A stretch of 64,000 nucleotides of DNA from Blautia caecimuris. Its GTDB lineage: Bacteria; Bacillota; Clostridia; Lachnospirales; Lachnospiraceae. The notes below the pieces were generated by a model that had not been told where the DNA came from, did not search any database, and worked only from the letters and a program-made list of their open reading frames with translations. The stretch is taken from positions 274,279 through 338,278 of the forward strand of contig NZ_JANJZT010000001.1 of assembly GCF_024622975.1 (NCBI RefSeq), read 5' to 3'. This document shows, one piece after another, positions 1-8,926 of this stretch. Every line of letters starts with the position of its first letter. The first letter of the stretch is position 1. A program made the translations under genes and the position numbers.

Positions 1-1
1 C

Positions 2-2971
2 GGCGGTATTGAGTTTAACTGGCCGCAGCATCACAGACCGACTACATATCTCCCTGTAGATTATGCAGTTTCTGAGCACGAGGACGGAAGCAGGACTGTT
101 ATGGTCAATGATGTGGACCAGATGTACGGAACAAAGGGAATTGCATCCTTTACGCTTTATCCGGACAAGGCCTATATTGAAATCCGTGGACAGCTTTACA
201 ACCGGACTCCGATGCCTCAGACTTTCCTTTGGTGGGCAAATCCGGCAGTTCCGGTAAATGACAATACACAGTCTGTATTTCCGCCGGATGTCCATGCAGT
301 GATGGATCATGGCAAGAGAGACGTATCAAAATTCCCGATTGCCACTGGAGTTTATTATAAACATGACTACAGTGAAGGTGTAGATATTTCCAGATATAAA
401 AATATCCCGGTGCCGACTTCCTACATGGCGGAAAAGTCAGAGTTTGATTTTGTGGGAGGCTATGACTACGGAAAAGAAGCCGGTATTCTTCATGTGGCAG
501 ATCATCATATTTCCCCTGGAAAAAAACAGTGGACTTGGGGCTGCGGTGATTTTGGAAAAGCATGGGACCGCAATCTTACAGATGAGGATGGTCCGTACAT
601 TGAGCTTATGACAGGAGTTTACACAGATAACCAGCCGGATTTTACCTGGCTGAAGCCATTTGAGGAAAAGACCTTCAAACAGTATTTTATGCCTTATAAA
701 AAAGTGGGATATGTAAAAAATGCTTCCATTGACGCCATGGTCAATATGGAGGTTGAAAATGGAAAGGTATCTCTCTGTGTTTATACAACAGGAGAAGAAA
801 AAGATGCCCGAATTGTACTGGAAAGAAGGGGAGAAGAAATTTTCTGCGATACAGCCGATATTTCTCCTGTCAGAATTTATGAAAAAGAGCTTTCTGTTGA
901 GACAGAAGATAAAACAGAACTGACTGTCCGTGTTTTAAATGCACAGGGAAGAGTTCTGGTAGAATTTACACCTCTGGAAGAAAATATACCGGAGCTTCCG
1001 AAACCTGCTGAGGCGGCAAAGGCTCCGGAAGAGATCCTTACCTGCGAAGAACTGTATCTGACAGGTCAGCATATTGAACAGTACAGACATGCAACCTATC
1101 TTCCGGATCCGTACTATCTGGAGGGACTGAAAAGGGATGCAGGAGACATCCGTCTGAATACTGCTTATGGAATGCTTCTGTTCAGACGGGGACAGCTGAA
1201 AGAAAGTGAAGCATATTTCCGAAAAGCGTTGGAACGCATGACCTGGAAAAATCCAAATCCGTATAACAGTGAAGCATATTATGACCTGGGACTTACACTT
1301 TTCTATCAGGGAAGATATGAGGAAGCCTATGATGCGTTCTTTAAAGCAACATGGACAAATGAGCAGCAGGAAATGTCATTCTATTTCCTGGCAGCCATTG
1401 CATCCATGAAAAAAGACTATCTTTCTGCGCTGGAACTTGTGGAAAAAGGACTGGTCAAAAACAGTCATAACATTAAGGCAAGAGGGCTGAAGGCATCAAT
1501 TCTTCGAAAACTGGGATGCACAGAACAGGCAGAAAAATGGATCGCAGAAAATCTTGAAATAGACTGCTTTGATTTTGTATCTTCCTATGAGGAAATTCTT
1601 TTGTCACAGCCGGAAGAACAGAATAACAGAAAACAGCTTCTGAAAGCAAAAATGAGAAACTTCCATCAGAACTTTATCCAGGCAGCCATCGATTATATGG
1701 AAGGCGGATTTTATCAGGAAGCGCTGGAAATACTGAATATCTGTGACGCACAGTGGCCGATGCTTTACTACTATCGCGGCGCTACCCTTAAAAAGATGGG
1801 AGATATCGAGGCTGCAAAAGAGATGTTCTGTCTTGCAGACAAAGCAGACCCCTATTGCTGTTTCCCAAATCGACTGGAGGATATCCATGTACTGCAAATG
1901 GCGGCAAAAGTAACTCCGCAGTGTCCGAAAGCTTATTACTATCTCGGAAATATCTGGTATGACAAGCGTCAGTATCAGGAAGCACAGGAAAACTGGGAAA
2001 AGGCTGCCGGGCTGGATCCGGAATACCCGACCACTCTCCGTAATCTTGCTCTTGTATATTATAATAAAATCAATGATCCCAGCCGCGCCCGCCTTGTTCT
2101 GGAAAAAGCGTTTGCACTGGATCCTTCCGATGCAAGAGTATTCCTGGAGCTTGACCAGCTGTATAAGAAATTAAAAATGTCTGCAGAGGACAGACTTGCT
2201 TTTTATGAGAAACATAAAGAAACCTTTGTAAAGAGAGACGATCTGTTCATTGAATATATCACTCTCAAAAACTTTACAGGTGAATACGAAACCGCCTATG
2301 AGCTTCTGATGGGAAGAAAATTCCATCCATGGGAAGGCGGAGAAGGAAAAGCAACTACCCAGTATACCACAGCTCTTGTAGGAATGGCGAAAAGAGCCCT
2401 TGCAGAGAAAAATTACGAGGAAGCAGAAGAGCTTTTGGAAAAAGCCCTTGTTTATCCGGAGAATCTGGGAGAAGGAAAGCTTGAGGGAACAAAGGACAAC
2501 CATATCAATTATTATCTGGCTGTGGCAAAGGCGGCTCTTGGTAAGGAGGCATGCGCAGAGGAACTTCTGGAAAAAGCAACAACAGGAACAGATGAACCTG
2601 CGGGAATGATGTTCTACTATGACCAGCCTGCAGATATGATCATGTATCAGGGAATGGCTCTGGAAAAACTGAAAAAAAGCACACCCTCAAAATCAAGGTT
2701 CCAGAAGCTGATCAGTTATGGAGAGGCTCATATTTATGATGAAGTAAAAATGGATTACTTTGCAGTATCCTATCCGGATCTTCAGATTTTTGAGGAGGAT
2801 CTTACCAGAAAGAATCAGGCTCACTGCTATTACCTTATGGGGCTTGGAAATCTGGGGCTGAAAAATATGGAAAAGGCAGCTCAGTATTTCAAAGATACCT
2901 TAAAACTTGATCCCCATCATCTGAATGCAAGAATTTATTTAATGGATATTGAAAGGGAAATATCTGTCTGA
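2..2971 (+). CDS. DUF5107 and TPR-repeat protein, 5' end missing
   Basis: The reading frame is open from base 2, so the gene begins before the window; the first ATG at 101 is internal. The visible start (motif GGIEFNWPQHHRP) is what I remember of DUF5107, a beta-rich domain found in clostridial and Bacteroidota proteins linked to carbohydrate loci. It covers roughly the first 330 visible residues. The rest, about 650 residues, is a run of tetratricopeptide repeats (for example LFRRGQLKESEAYFRKAL and the closing YLMGLGNLGLKNMEKAAQYF). No membrane segment is seen in the visible part. The function is unknown; a role in glycan sensing or processing is only guessed from related loci. It is followed by a hairpin terminator and looks like the last gene of its unit. 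Confidence 0.85.
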   Translation, partial: GGIEFNWPQHHRPTTYLPVDYAVSEHEDGSRTVMVNDVDQMYGTKGIASFTLYPDKAYIEIRGQLYNRTPMPQTFLWWANPAVPVNDNTQSVFPPDVHAVMDHGKRDVSKFPIATGVYYKHDYSEGVDISRYKNIPVPTSYMAEKSEFDFVGGYDYGKEAGILHVADHHISPGKKQWTWGCGDFGKAWDRNLTDEDGPYIELMTGVYTDNQPDFTWLKPFEEKTFKQYFMPYKKVGYVKNASIDAMVNMEVENGKVSLCVYTTGEEKDARIVLERRGEEIFCDTADISPVRIYEKELSVETEDKTELTVRVLNAQGRVLVEFTPLEENIPELPKPAEAAKAPEEILTCEELYLTGQHIEQYRHATYLPDPYYLEGLKRDAGDIRLNTAYGMLLFRRGQLKESEAYFRKALERMTWKNPNPYNSEAYYDLGLTLFYQGRYEEAYDAFFKATWTNEQQEMSFYFLAAIASMKKDYLSALELVEKGLVKNSHNIKARGLKASILRKLGCTEQAEKWIAENLEIDCFDFVSSYEEILLSQPEEQNNRKQLLKAKMRNFHQNFIQAAIDYMEGGFYQEALEILNICDAQWPMLYYYRGATLKKMGDIEAAKEMFCLADKADPYCCFPNRLEDIHVLQMAAKVTPQCPKAYYYLGNIWYDKRQYQEAQENWEKAAGLDPEYPTTLRNLALVYYNKINDPSRARLVLEKAFALDPSDARVFLELDQLYKKLKMSAEDRLAFYEKHKETFVKRDDLFIEYITLKNFTGEYETAYELLMGRKFHPWEGGEGKATTQYTTALVGMAKRALAEKNYEEAEELLEKALVYPENLGEGKLEGTKDNHINYYLAVAKAALGKEACAEELLEKATTGTDEPAGMMFYYDQPADMIMYQGMALEKLKKSTPSKSRFQKLISYGEAHIYDEVKMDYFAVSYPDLQIFEEDLTRKNQAHCYYLMGLGNLGLKNMEKAAQYFKDTLKLDPHHLNARIYLMDIEREISV

Positions 2972-3065
2972 TCAAGAAAAGTAAAAAATTCCGGAATACT
3001 ATAAGGCGGGGAATGAATCCTGCTGATGTCCGGCTGTTTCTGTAAAAAATCAGGTACAATCATTT

Positions 3066-3103
3066 CTCCGGTCAGTGATAACATTTCACTGACTGGAGTT
3101 TTG
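3066..3103 (+). terminator. intrinsic terminator after the DUF5107/TPR gene
   Basis: A 12-bp stem with one G-U pair (3066-3077 with 3087-3098) and a 9-nt loop is followed by a short T run. It sits about 95 bases after the stop codon. The rest of 2972-3211 shows no gene that I can support. Confidence 0.6.
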
Positions 3104-3211
3104 GTGTATGTTTTATAGAAATTTAAGAATTGAAAAGAACAATTTGTGCTATAATACAAACATCAACATTTCTTTTTCCGGAGTTCATCCGGTAAGTTCC
3201 CATTTTATTTT

Positions 3212-3352
3212 TTATAAATGAGTAAATATCAAATTCTACACAATAGAATCCGTAATATACGGACATAAAAGAAAGATCAGGCTGTATATGTGTATGTTAT
3301 AAAGACAGATTCGTGAGTATTTTTGTGCACTTTTTCAAAGTTGTTCATTAAG
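3212..3352 (+). mobile_element. MITE-like repeat, copy A
   Basis: About 141 bp matching, base for base over most of its length, the reverse complement of 5649-5790 and, more distantly, 26167-26312. Shared blocks include AATAGAATCCGTAATATACG, ACATAAAAGAAAGAT and GCACTTTTTCAAA. The left end (TTATAAATGAGTAAAT) is well kept; the right end is decayed and no target duplication is visible. It encodes nothing. It lies directly upstream of the kinase gene, so it could carry that gene's promoter. Confidence 0.75.
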
Positions 3353-3386
3353 ATATATGAAAAGATCAGACATGTAATTTGTGCGC

Positions 3387-4682
3387 ATGGAAAGAGGAGG
3401 AGATCGTATCGAATTAACCGGAATTATTTTAAAAGGGCGTTATTGTATTATGGAAAGGATCGGCAGGGGTGGAGAGGGGGATCTTTATCTTGCAAGAGAT
3501 CTGGAGCTTGGCATATACCGGGCGGTAAAGGAACTTCCTGCTGAGAAAAAACGTGAGGCAGGGCTTTTTCGGCTTTTGGAGCATCCTTCTCTTCCGAAGA
3601 TGATTGATTATACAGAACAGAATGATCATTGTTATCTTGTAATGGAGTATATCAGGGGAAAATCTCTGGGACAGTATCTGAACGAGGGAAGAATATTTTC
3701 CGGAGAGGAGATTCTGTCCATTGCAGGTACGGTGCTGCAAATTCTGAAATATCTGCATTCCAGAAAGCCGGCGGTTTATTACGGAGATTTGAAGCCGGAC
3801 AATCTGATGCTGACGGAATCAGGAAGGCTTTATCTGGTTGACTTTGGAAGCGCAGTTTTGGGATATGAAAGACAGAGCTTTTATTGTCTGGGAACAGAGG
3901 GGTATGCGGCTCCGGAGCAGTATCAGGGGAGGATTGTTCCTGCCAGTGACTTTTATGCTTTGGGAAAAACTGTAGATGAGCTGTGCCAGAAGCGCAGGCT
4001 TCAATATTTTTTTCAGTTTCCGGGGCTTGGATTTTTTATCAGAAAATGCTGCTTCAGTCAGCCGGAAAAACGCTGGAGATCAGCAGAGGAAGCAGAAAAT
4101 GCATTGCAGAAAATAAAACCTCTGTCCTGGAAAGTATGGAAGGGAGCGGCTGTCGGACTGTGTTGCTTTCTTTGTACTGCAGTCATAATGGGGACGCTGA
4201 CAACAGAAACAATGCAAAGACTGGAAATGCAGGAATTGGAAACTGCTATATCTCCGGTTACTGCCTGGTATTATTCCATGGATTTTCGGTCAGGCGGGAA
4301 TGGTATCAGAAAAATAATCACAGGTCAGATAGAAAAATCCGGGCAGAGATTTCTGAGGATTTATGATGCTTTGGAGCAACAGCAGCAAGTGCTTACACTT
4401 CTTGCTCAGAACAGTGAACTGGAAGGAAATATGGCAAAGGCAGAAGGGTATTACAGACAGATGCTCCGGGAAAAGGCAGGAAATAAAGAATACTCTCTGT
4501 ACGGGTTATTTCTGATCAGGCAGGGAAGGGAAACAGAAAGCGTGGAATTATATAAGCTGATGAAAAACAGAAAAGATTTAAAAAGTGATTCTGATTACGC
4601 AAAAGACGTAGAACACTGGAAAGAATATCTGAAACAATTATCCGTATTAAAAGGAGAGGAAACGAAATATGATCTCAAATAG
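3387..4682 (+). CDS. membrane-anchored Hanks-type Ser/Thr protein kinase
   Basis: The N-terminal ~250 residues form a protein kinase: Gly-rich loop IGRGGEGDLYLARD, ATP lysine in RAVKELP, catalytic loop YYGDLKPDN, metal-binding VDFGSA and an APEQ segment. The usual HRD triplet reads YGD, but the catalytic Asp, Lys and Asn are kept, so activity is plausible. A membrane helix (AVGLCCFLCTAVIMG) follows, then an external region with a TPR-like helical part. The start is uncertain: GTG 3381 and ATG 3387 have no Shine-Dalgarno site upstream, whereas a perfect AGGAGG (3395-3400) lies inside the frame, 7 nt before an ATC codon. The stop overlaps the next gene by 14 bases, so the two are probably translated together. 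The pair is bracketed by inverted MITE copies. Confidence 0.85.
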   Translation: MERGGDRIELTGIILKGRYCIMERIGRGGEGDLYLARDLELGIYRAVKELPAEKKREAGLFRLLEHPSLPKMIDYTEQNDHCYLVMEYIRGKSLGQYLNEGRIFSGEEILSIAGTVLQILKYLHSRKPAVYYGDLKPDNLMLTESGRLYLVDFGSAVLGYERQSFYCLGTEGYAAPEQYQGRIVPASDFYALGKTVDELCQKRRLQYFFQFPGLGFFIRKCCFSQPEKRWRSAEEAENALQKIKPLSWKVWKGAAVGLCCFLCTAVIMGTLTTETMQRLEMQELETAISPVTAWYYSMDFRSGGNGIRKIITGQIEKSGQRFLRIYDALEQQQQVLTLLAQNSELEGNMAKAEGYYRQMLREKAGNKEYSLYGLFLIRQGRETESVELYKLMKNRKDLKSDSDYAKDVEHWKEYLKQLSVLKGEETKYDLK

Positions 4683-5625
4683 AATGAAGAATAAATATAC
4701 GCTAAAGAGAAAAAGACATATCCTAAGGAAAAAAGAACATGTCGGGGAAAAATATCTGGCTGATTTCTCGGGAAACAGAAAGTTTCTGTCAGTAATCTCA
4801 GTTCTTGTACTTGTAACAGCAATTAGACAGACAAGCGCTGCTCAGGATCTTGGAGGGTTTCATGTGGAGACGCTTCCGGGAGAAAGCACAGGTATTCCCT
4901 CTGACTGGGAAGTGGGAGACGGGGACCAGGATTTTGGGGAACAACAGCAGTCTGAGGAAAATGGATATGAGGATATGTTTGGGTCAGGAGAAGAAAGCTG
5001 GCAGGGGGAGATTTATGAAGAGCCGGAAACTGTGCCCGAAAGCGGGGGCGTGTCTGCCTGGGAAAACAGCATGGAAAATATGGAAGAAACAGATACGGAA
5101 TATTTGGAGGAAATAAGGAATCAGAGTGAAGCGGAAGAGCTGCAGGAAAATCTGTCCAAGACAGGGGAGTCGGACCGGACAGGAACAGAAGGTTTCCAGA
5201 ACATGCCGCCTTGCAGGACGCAGCAGCCAGTGGAAACAGTTTCTCCAACCGCTTCCGCTGATATTGCGTCAGACATGGGGGCAGATTTATATCAGGCAGA
5301 GAAAACAGAAAAAGATGACAGAGATAAGGAACCGGAAAGTTTCCGGAATCAGCTGCATGCGGTACCGGAAGTTCTTTACTGGAAAGGCACAATAAAAACG
5401 ACGTCAGAGCCGGTTCTGAATATAAAACGGAACGGGAACGTTCAGATTTTGTCATTGAGAGTAAATGGAAAGGAAACAGCATGGATTCAGGAGGAAAACA
5501 GGATTTATCCGGAGATTCCAGAGGAACAGAAGGCATCAGAAAAGGTATTTCAGACAGAGCTGGCGTTTCTTTCTTATAACGGAATGGAAGCCGGAATTTA
5601 CGTGGACGTTCCGGGAAAATCATGA
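4669..5625 (+). CDS. single-pass membrane protein with long acidic external region
   Basis: 318 residues; family not recognised. A very basic N-terminus (RMKNKYTLKRKRHILRKK) precedes one hydrophobic segment (LSVISVLVLVTAI, about residues 42-55). A long low-complexity stretch rich in Glu, Asp, Gln and Ser follows to about residue 235, then a short folded-looking C-terminal part (VLNIKRNGNVQILSLRVNGK). This looks like an inside-anchored protein with an acidic stalk. Its ATG lies inside the end of the kinase gene, so a kinase-substrate or kinase-partner relation is a reasonable inference. The basic cytoplasmic tail, with few Ser/Thr, is not an obvious phosphorylation target. No terminator is seen before the downstream MITE copy. 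Confidence 0.65.
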   Translation: MISNRMKNKYTLKRKRHILRKKEHVGEKYLADFSGNRKFLSVISVLVLVTAIRQTSAAQDLGGFHVETLPGESTGIPSDWEVGDGDQDFGEQQQSEENGYEDMFGSGEESWQGEIYEEPETVPESGGVSAWENSMENMEETDTEYLEEIRNQSEAEELQENLSKTGESDRTGTEGFQNMPPCRTQQPVETVSPTASADIASDMGADLYQAEKTEKDDRDKEPESFRNQLHAVPEVLYWKGTIKTTSEPVLNIKRNGNVQILSLRVNGKETAWIQEENRIYPEIPEEQKASEKVFQTELAFLSYNGMEAGIYVDVPGKS

Positions 5626-5648
5626 TATACTATCCGATAATCAGTAAA

Positions 5649-5790
5649 CTATAAATGAGTAAATTTGAAAAAGTGCGCAAAATCATCATGAATTTATCTT
5701 TATAAGATGCATATATAGAGCTTAATCTTTCTTTTATGTGCGTATATTACGGATTCTATTATGCAAAATTCGATATTTGCTCATTTATAG
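5649..5790 (-). mobile_element. MITE-like repeat, copy B, with 7-bp target duplication
   Basis: 142 bp, inverted relative to copy A. The ends are terminal inverted repeats: CTATAAATGAGTAAAT at the left and, read from the other end, CTATAAATGAGCAAAT. The element is flanked exactly by the direct repeat CAGTAAA (5642-5648 and 5791-5797), as expected of a target-site duplication. It holds no reading frame, so it would need a transposase in trans. It fills most of the gap between the acidic membrane protein and the HAD phosphatase gene. Confidence 0.8.
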
Positions 5791-5824
5791 CAGTAAATAA
5801 AAATTCTGAAAATCGGAGGCGCAT

Positions 5825-6472
5825 ATGTATAAAGTAATTTTATTTGATCTGGATGGCACGCTGACAGAATCCGGGGAAGGAATCACAAAATCTGTACAGT
5901 ATGCACTGGAGAAACTGGGAAAACCTGAGGATGATCTGAAAAAGCTGGAGGTGTTTGTAGGGCCGCCTCTTTTGCAGCAGTTTATGGAGTATGCCGGACT
6001 GGATGAGGAAACCGGAATAAAAGCAGTAGAATATTACAGAGAGCGATATTCTACAGTTGGAATTTTCGAAAATCAGCCTTATCCTGGAGTGGAGGAAATG
6101 TTGGATACATTGTGTGGAAAAGGATATATTCTTGCAGTTGCCTCTTCCAAGCCGGAATATTTTGTAAAAAAAATTCTGGACCATTTCGGGCTGACCAGAT
6201 ATTTCAGCGAGATTGTGGGAAGTGAAATGAGCGGAAAAAGAACTGGCAAGGCAGAGGTGATCGAGGAAGTTCTTAACCGTCTGAATATGCAGGAGCATCG
6301 GGATGAAGTTATCATGGTAGGGGACAAGGAGCATGATGTGTTCGGAGCCAGAAAGGCCGGGATTGAATGTGTTGCAGTGGCCTATGGATACGGTACGGAG
6401 CAGGAGCTGAAACAGGCTCAGCCCTTAAAAATTGTAGATTCCGTACAGGGAATTGTTGATTTTTTCTGCTGA
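5825..6472 (+). CDS. HAD-family phosphatase, phosphoglycolate phosphatase-like
   Basis: 215 residues, the normal length for the Gph/PgmB-like HAD subfamily. Motif I is LFDLDGTLTES, with the nucleophile Asp and acid/base Asp. Motif II is in LAVASSKPEYFVKKIL, the conserved Lys lies near SGKRTGKAEVI, and motif IV is MVGDKEHDVFGARKAG. The cap between residues 15 and 80 is helical. It is a cytosolic phosphatase of small sugar phosphates, nucleotides or phosphoglycolate; the substrate cannot be read from sequence. The Shine-Dalgarno site (CGGAGG) is just before the ATG. It probably heads a short unit with the next gene. Confidence 0.9.
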   Translation: MYKVILFDLDGTLTESGEGITKSVQYALEKLGKPEDDLKKLEVFVGPPLLQQFMEYAGLDEETGIKAVEYYRERYSTVGIFENQPYPGVEEMLDTLCGKGYILAVASSKPEYFVKKILDHFGLTRYFSEIVGSEMSGKRTGKAEVIEEVLNRLNMQEHRDEVIMVGDKEHDVFGARKAGIECVAVAYGYGTEQELKQAQPLKIVDSVQGIVDFFC

Positions 6473-6504
6473 CCCCTCTGCATAAACAGAGTATTTTAAA
6501 AAAA

Positions 6505-7299
6505 GTGTGGAGGGTACTCTACCCCTGCGGAATCCATTTTCTTATCAGTCAGATCGTAGGGTATGCAGCTCTGGCAGTAATTTGTTACAGAATGGGATAC
6601 GGACTGGAATTTTATCAGTCTCAGACTATTTTGATGACAGGAATTACCGCGCTTCTGACAATGGTTCCCTGTATCTGGTTTTATCAGAAGGATAAAGGTG
6701 CAAGAATTGCCAGGGGAGTGATTCCGGAGCAGCCGGGAAAGAAGCTGAAGCCTGGAGAAGGAATCCTTTTACTTCTGCTGGGAGCGTCACTTGCCACATT
6801 TGCCAATATGCTGGTGGCTTTGCTGCAAAATGTTCTGAATGTACAGGAATATCAGGAAAATATGGCACAGATCACAAATGGAAAAAGCTTGTTTATGCTC
6901 ATCTTCTGGATGGGAGTGATCGCGCCGCTTGCAGAGGAGATTGTTTTTCGCTGGCTGATCTACCTGAGGCTGAGAGATTATACCAGGGTGGCAACGGCGG
7001 CAGTGATATCAGGAGTATTTTTTGGTGTTTATCACATGAATCTTACCCAGGCTGTTTATGCAGGAATCCTGGGATTTGTATTTGCGTATTTCCTGGAGAT
7101 CACAGGAAGCCTGTGGGCAAGTGTTCTGCTTCATATGGGTGCAAATATCTGGTCCCTGCTTCTTCCGGAAATGCTGCTTCGGATGCCGGAGAAACAGATG
7201 GTCACCGCTGCAATGGGGATATATATAGTTCTTTTATGTGTACTTGGGACAGGCAGCAGTTACTTTAAGAAACGTGCGTGTCGCAGAAGAATGGTTTGA
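6505..7299 (+). CDS. CPBP-family intramembrane glutamic endopeptidase
   Basis: 264 residues, strongly hydrophobic with about seven or eight membrane segments. It carries the CPBP/CAAX-protease motifs: EEIVFRWLIYLRLR (paired Glu and Arg), GVYHMNLTQ (His) and a later His and Asn in LLHMGANIW. Families with these motifs process prenylated proteins in eukaryotes and bacteriocins or unknown peptides in bacteria; the target here is unknown. The given start is GTG with no clear Shine-Dalgarno site. An ATT codon at 6493 would add four residues typical of the family (LKKV), so the true start may be upstream. It ends in a strong bidirectional terminator shared with the MATE gene. Confidence 0.85.
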   Translation: MWRVLYPCGIHFLISQIVGYAALAVICYRMGYGLEFYQSQTILMTGITALLTMVPCIWFYQKDKGARIARGVIPEQPGKKLKPGEGILLLLLGASLATFANMLVALLQNVLNVQEYQENMAQITNGKSLFMLIFWMGVIAPLAEEIVFRWLIYLRLRDYTRVATAAVISGVFFGVYHMNLTQAVYAGILGFVFAYFLEITGSLWASVLLHMGANIWSLLLPEMLLRMPEKQMVTAAMGIYIVLLCVLGTGSSYFKKRACRRRMV

Positions 7300-7343
7300 A
7301 AAAGCAGCTGCTGTACGAAATATTCGTGCGGCAGCTGCTTTTT
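7299..7343. terminator. bidirectional terminator between CPBP and MATE genes
   Basis: A perfect 13-bp stem (7299-7311 with 7331-7343) with A and T runs on its two arms ends both convergent genes. It overlaps the MATE stop codon. Confidence 0.85.
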
Positions 7344-8697
7344 ACCCACGGGAATTAAAATGCAGCCAGTCTGATTTCAGATAAAAAATCAGAAATACAA
7401 TGGAGCTTAGTGTCCAGGTCAGAGGATAAGCCCAGAAGATTACCTGGATAGAGGGGATCAGCTTTACGATAATGGTAATATAGCTTACCCGGATGATACA
7501 CCAGCAGATCATCATGACAAACATGGGGATGATGGATTTTCCGGCTCCCCGGAGAAGGCCTGCCAGACAATGAGAAAATGCCAGCAGGAAATAGAACAGA
7601 GTCACTGTACGAGCCTGCTGTACTCCAAAGGCTACCACATCCGGATCACTGTTAAAGGCTGCAATCAGCACAGGGGAGGCAAAATAAATGATGATTCCTA
7701 TGCACTCTGCCATAATAAGACTGCAGATAATACCGAAGCGGGCGCCTTTTTTTGCTCTGTCATACTTTTTGGCCCCAAGATTCTGGCTGATAAAGGTAGT
7801 CAGAGACATAGAAAAGCAGGTGATCGGAAGAAAACCAAACCCTTCTACCTTGGAATAGGAGCCGCATCCGGCTACTGCCAGTTTGCCAAAGCTGTTGATA
7901 TTAGACTGGACAACCACATTTGCCAGAGAAATAATGGAATTCTGAATGCCTGCCGGAAGTCCGTTGGAAATGATTTGGCGGAGCATGGCGGGATCCAGCT
8001 GGATTTTACCAAGAGATACCTGGTATTCCTCCGGACTTTTCCTTGTCAGTCGGTTCAGGCAGAGGAAGGCGCTGACAAACTGGGAAATGATCGTGGCAGC
8101 GGCTGCAGCTCCTACACCCATGTGGAAAACGCCTACAAATAAAAGATCCAGACAGATATTTACCAGAGAGGAAAATATCAGATAGTACAGAGGATGTTTG
8201 CTGTCGCCTACAGACTGCAGGATACCCACAAAATTATTATAGAGGACAAAAGCTACAGAGCCCAGGAAATAGATCCGGAAATACCGGATGGAATTGGGGA
8301 GTACGTCTGTGGGAGTCTTCATCAGAACCAGGATTTTTGGCGCAAGAAGAATACCCAGAATCGTCAGGAGAACCCCTGAGATCAGCCCAAAGCCTATGGT
8401 GGTGTGGATGGCTTTCTGCAGATCCTTTGTCTGTCTTGCCCCAAAGTAACGGGCAATTACTACTCCGGCTCCAATGGCGATTCCATTAAAAAATCCTACC
8501 AGAAGAAAAATAAGACTTCCGGAGGAACTGACAGCGGCCAGGGCATTGCTGCCCAGAAAATTTCCTACGATCAGAGAATCAGCAGTATTGTAAAGCTGCT
8601 GAAAAAGATTGCCCAGAAAAATAGGAATGGCAAAAGCAGTCATCCTTTTCCAGATCGGTCCTTCTGTGAGAAGTGTTTTTGAGGAAGTGGCGCTCAT
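7342..8697 (-). CDS. MATE-family multidrug/Na+ antiporter
   Basis: 451 residues, about twelve membrane helices in two similar halves, the usual MATE length. The N-terminus reads LLTEGPIWKRMTAFAIPIFL followed by LFQQLYNTADSLIVGNFLG, characteristic of the NorM/DinF-like clostridial branch; the second half repeats the pattern around SISLANVVVQSNINSFG. It is an inner-membrane exporter of drugs or metabolites, driven by H+ or Na+. It is monocistronic, with its own strong promoter and an operator-like palindrome upstream, which suggests control by a repressor not found in this window. Confidence 0.92.
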   Translation of the reverse strand: MSATSSKTLLTEGPIWKRMTAFAIPIFLGNLFQQLYNTADSLIVGNFLGSNALAAVSSSGSLIFLLVGFFNGIAIGAGVVIARYFGARQTKDLQKAIHTTIGFGLISGVLLTILGILLAPKILVLMKTPTDVLPNSIRYFRIYFLGSVAFVLYNNFVGILQSVGDSKHPLYYLIFSSLVNICLDLLFVGVFHMGVGAAAAATIISQFVSAFLCLNRLTRKSPEEYQVSLGKIQLDPAMLRQIISNGLPAGIQNSIISLANVVVQSNINSFGKLAVAGCGSYSKVEGFGFLPITCFSMSLTTFISQNLGAKKYDRAKKGARFGIICSLIMAECIGIIIYFASPVLIAAFNSDPDVVAFGVQQARTVTLFYFLLAFSHCLAGLLRGAGKSIIPMFVMMICWCIIRVSYITIIVKLIPSIQVIFWAYPLTWTLSSIVFLIFYLKSDWLHFNSRG

Positions 8698-8733
8698 ATG
8701 TAAAACCTCGCTTGTTTATTAGTTTAATTCTCT

Positions 8734-8781
8734 TGTAGTTTACTACACTAAATTATACTGAAAAGTATCAGGAATTGTCAA
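8734..8781 (-). promoter_or_regulatory. MATE promoter with palindromic operator
   Basis: Read on the minus strand: TTGACA (8781-8776), an 18-base spacer, TATAAT (8757-8752), then the palindrome TGTAGT-TT-ACTACA at 8734-8747 where transcription would start. A perfect -35 and -10 with a dyad over the start site is the usual layout for repression by a MarR- or TetR-type protein. The repressor identity is inferred only. Confidence 0.7.
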
Positions 8782-8845
8782 GGAAGCGCTGGTTTTTAGC
8801 AGTATCCAAACTGAGATTATATGAAAAAGGATTTTAGAAAAATTC

Positions 8846-8874
8846 TTGAACCTCTGTTGTCTGTATGCTATCAT
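8846..8874 (+). promoter_or_regulatory. probable promoter of the jet operon
   Basis: TTGAAC (8846-8851), a 17-base spacer and TATCAT (8869-8874), about 50 bases before the jetA start. No dyad or attenuator is seen between it and jetA. The whole jetABCD run probably depends on it, since the later junctions are 1 to 3 bases or overlapping. Confidence 0.55.
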
Positions 8875-8926
8875 AAAAAGGTAACAAAAGTGGGAAAATT
8901 GAAATGACACACCCGAGGAAAATATA

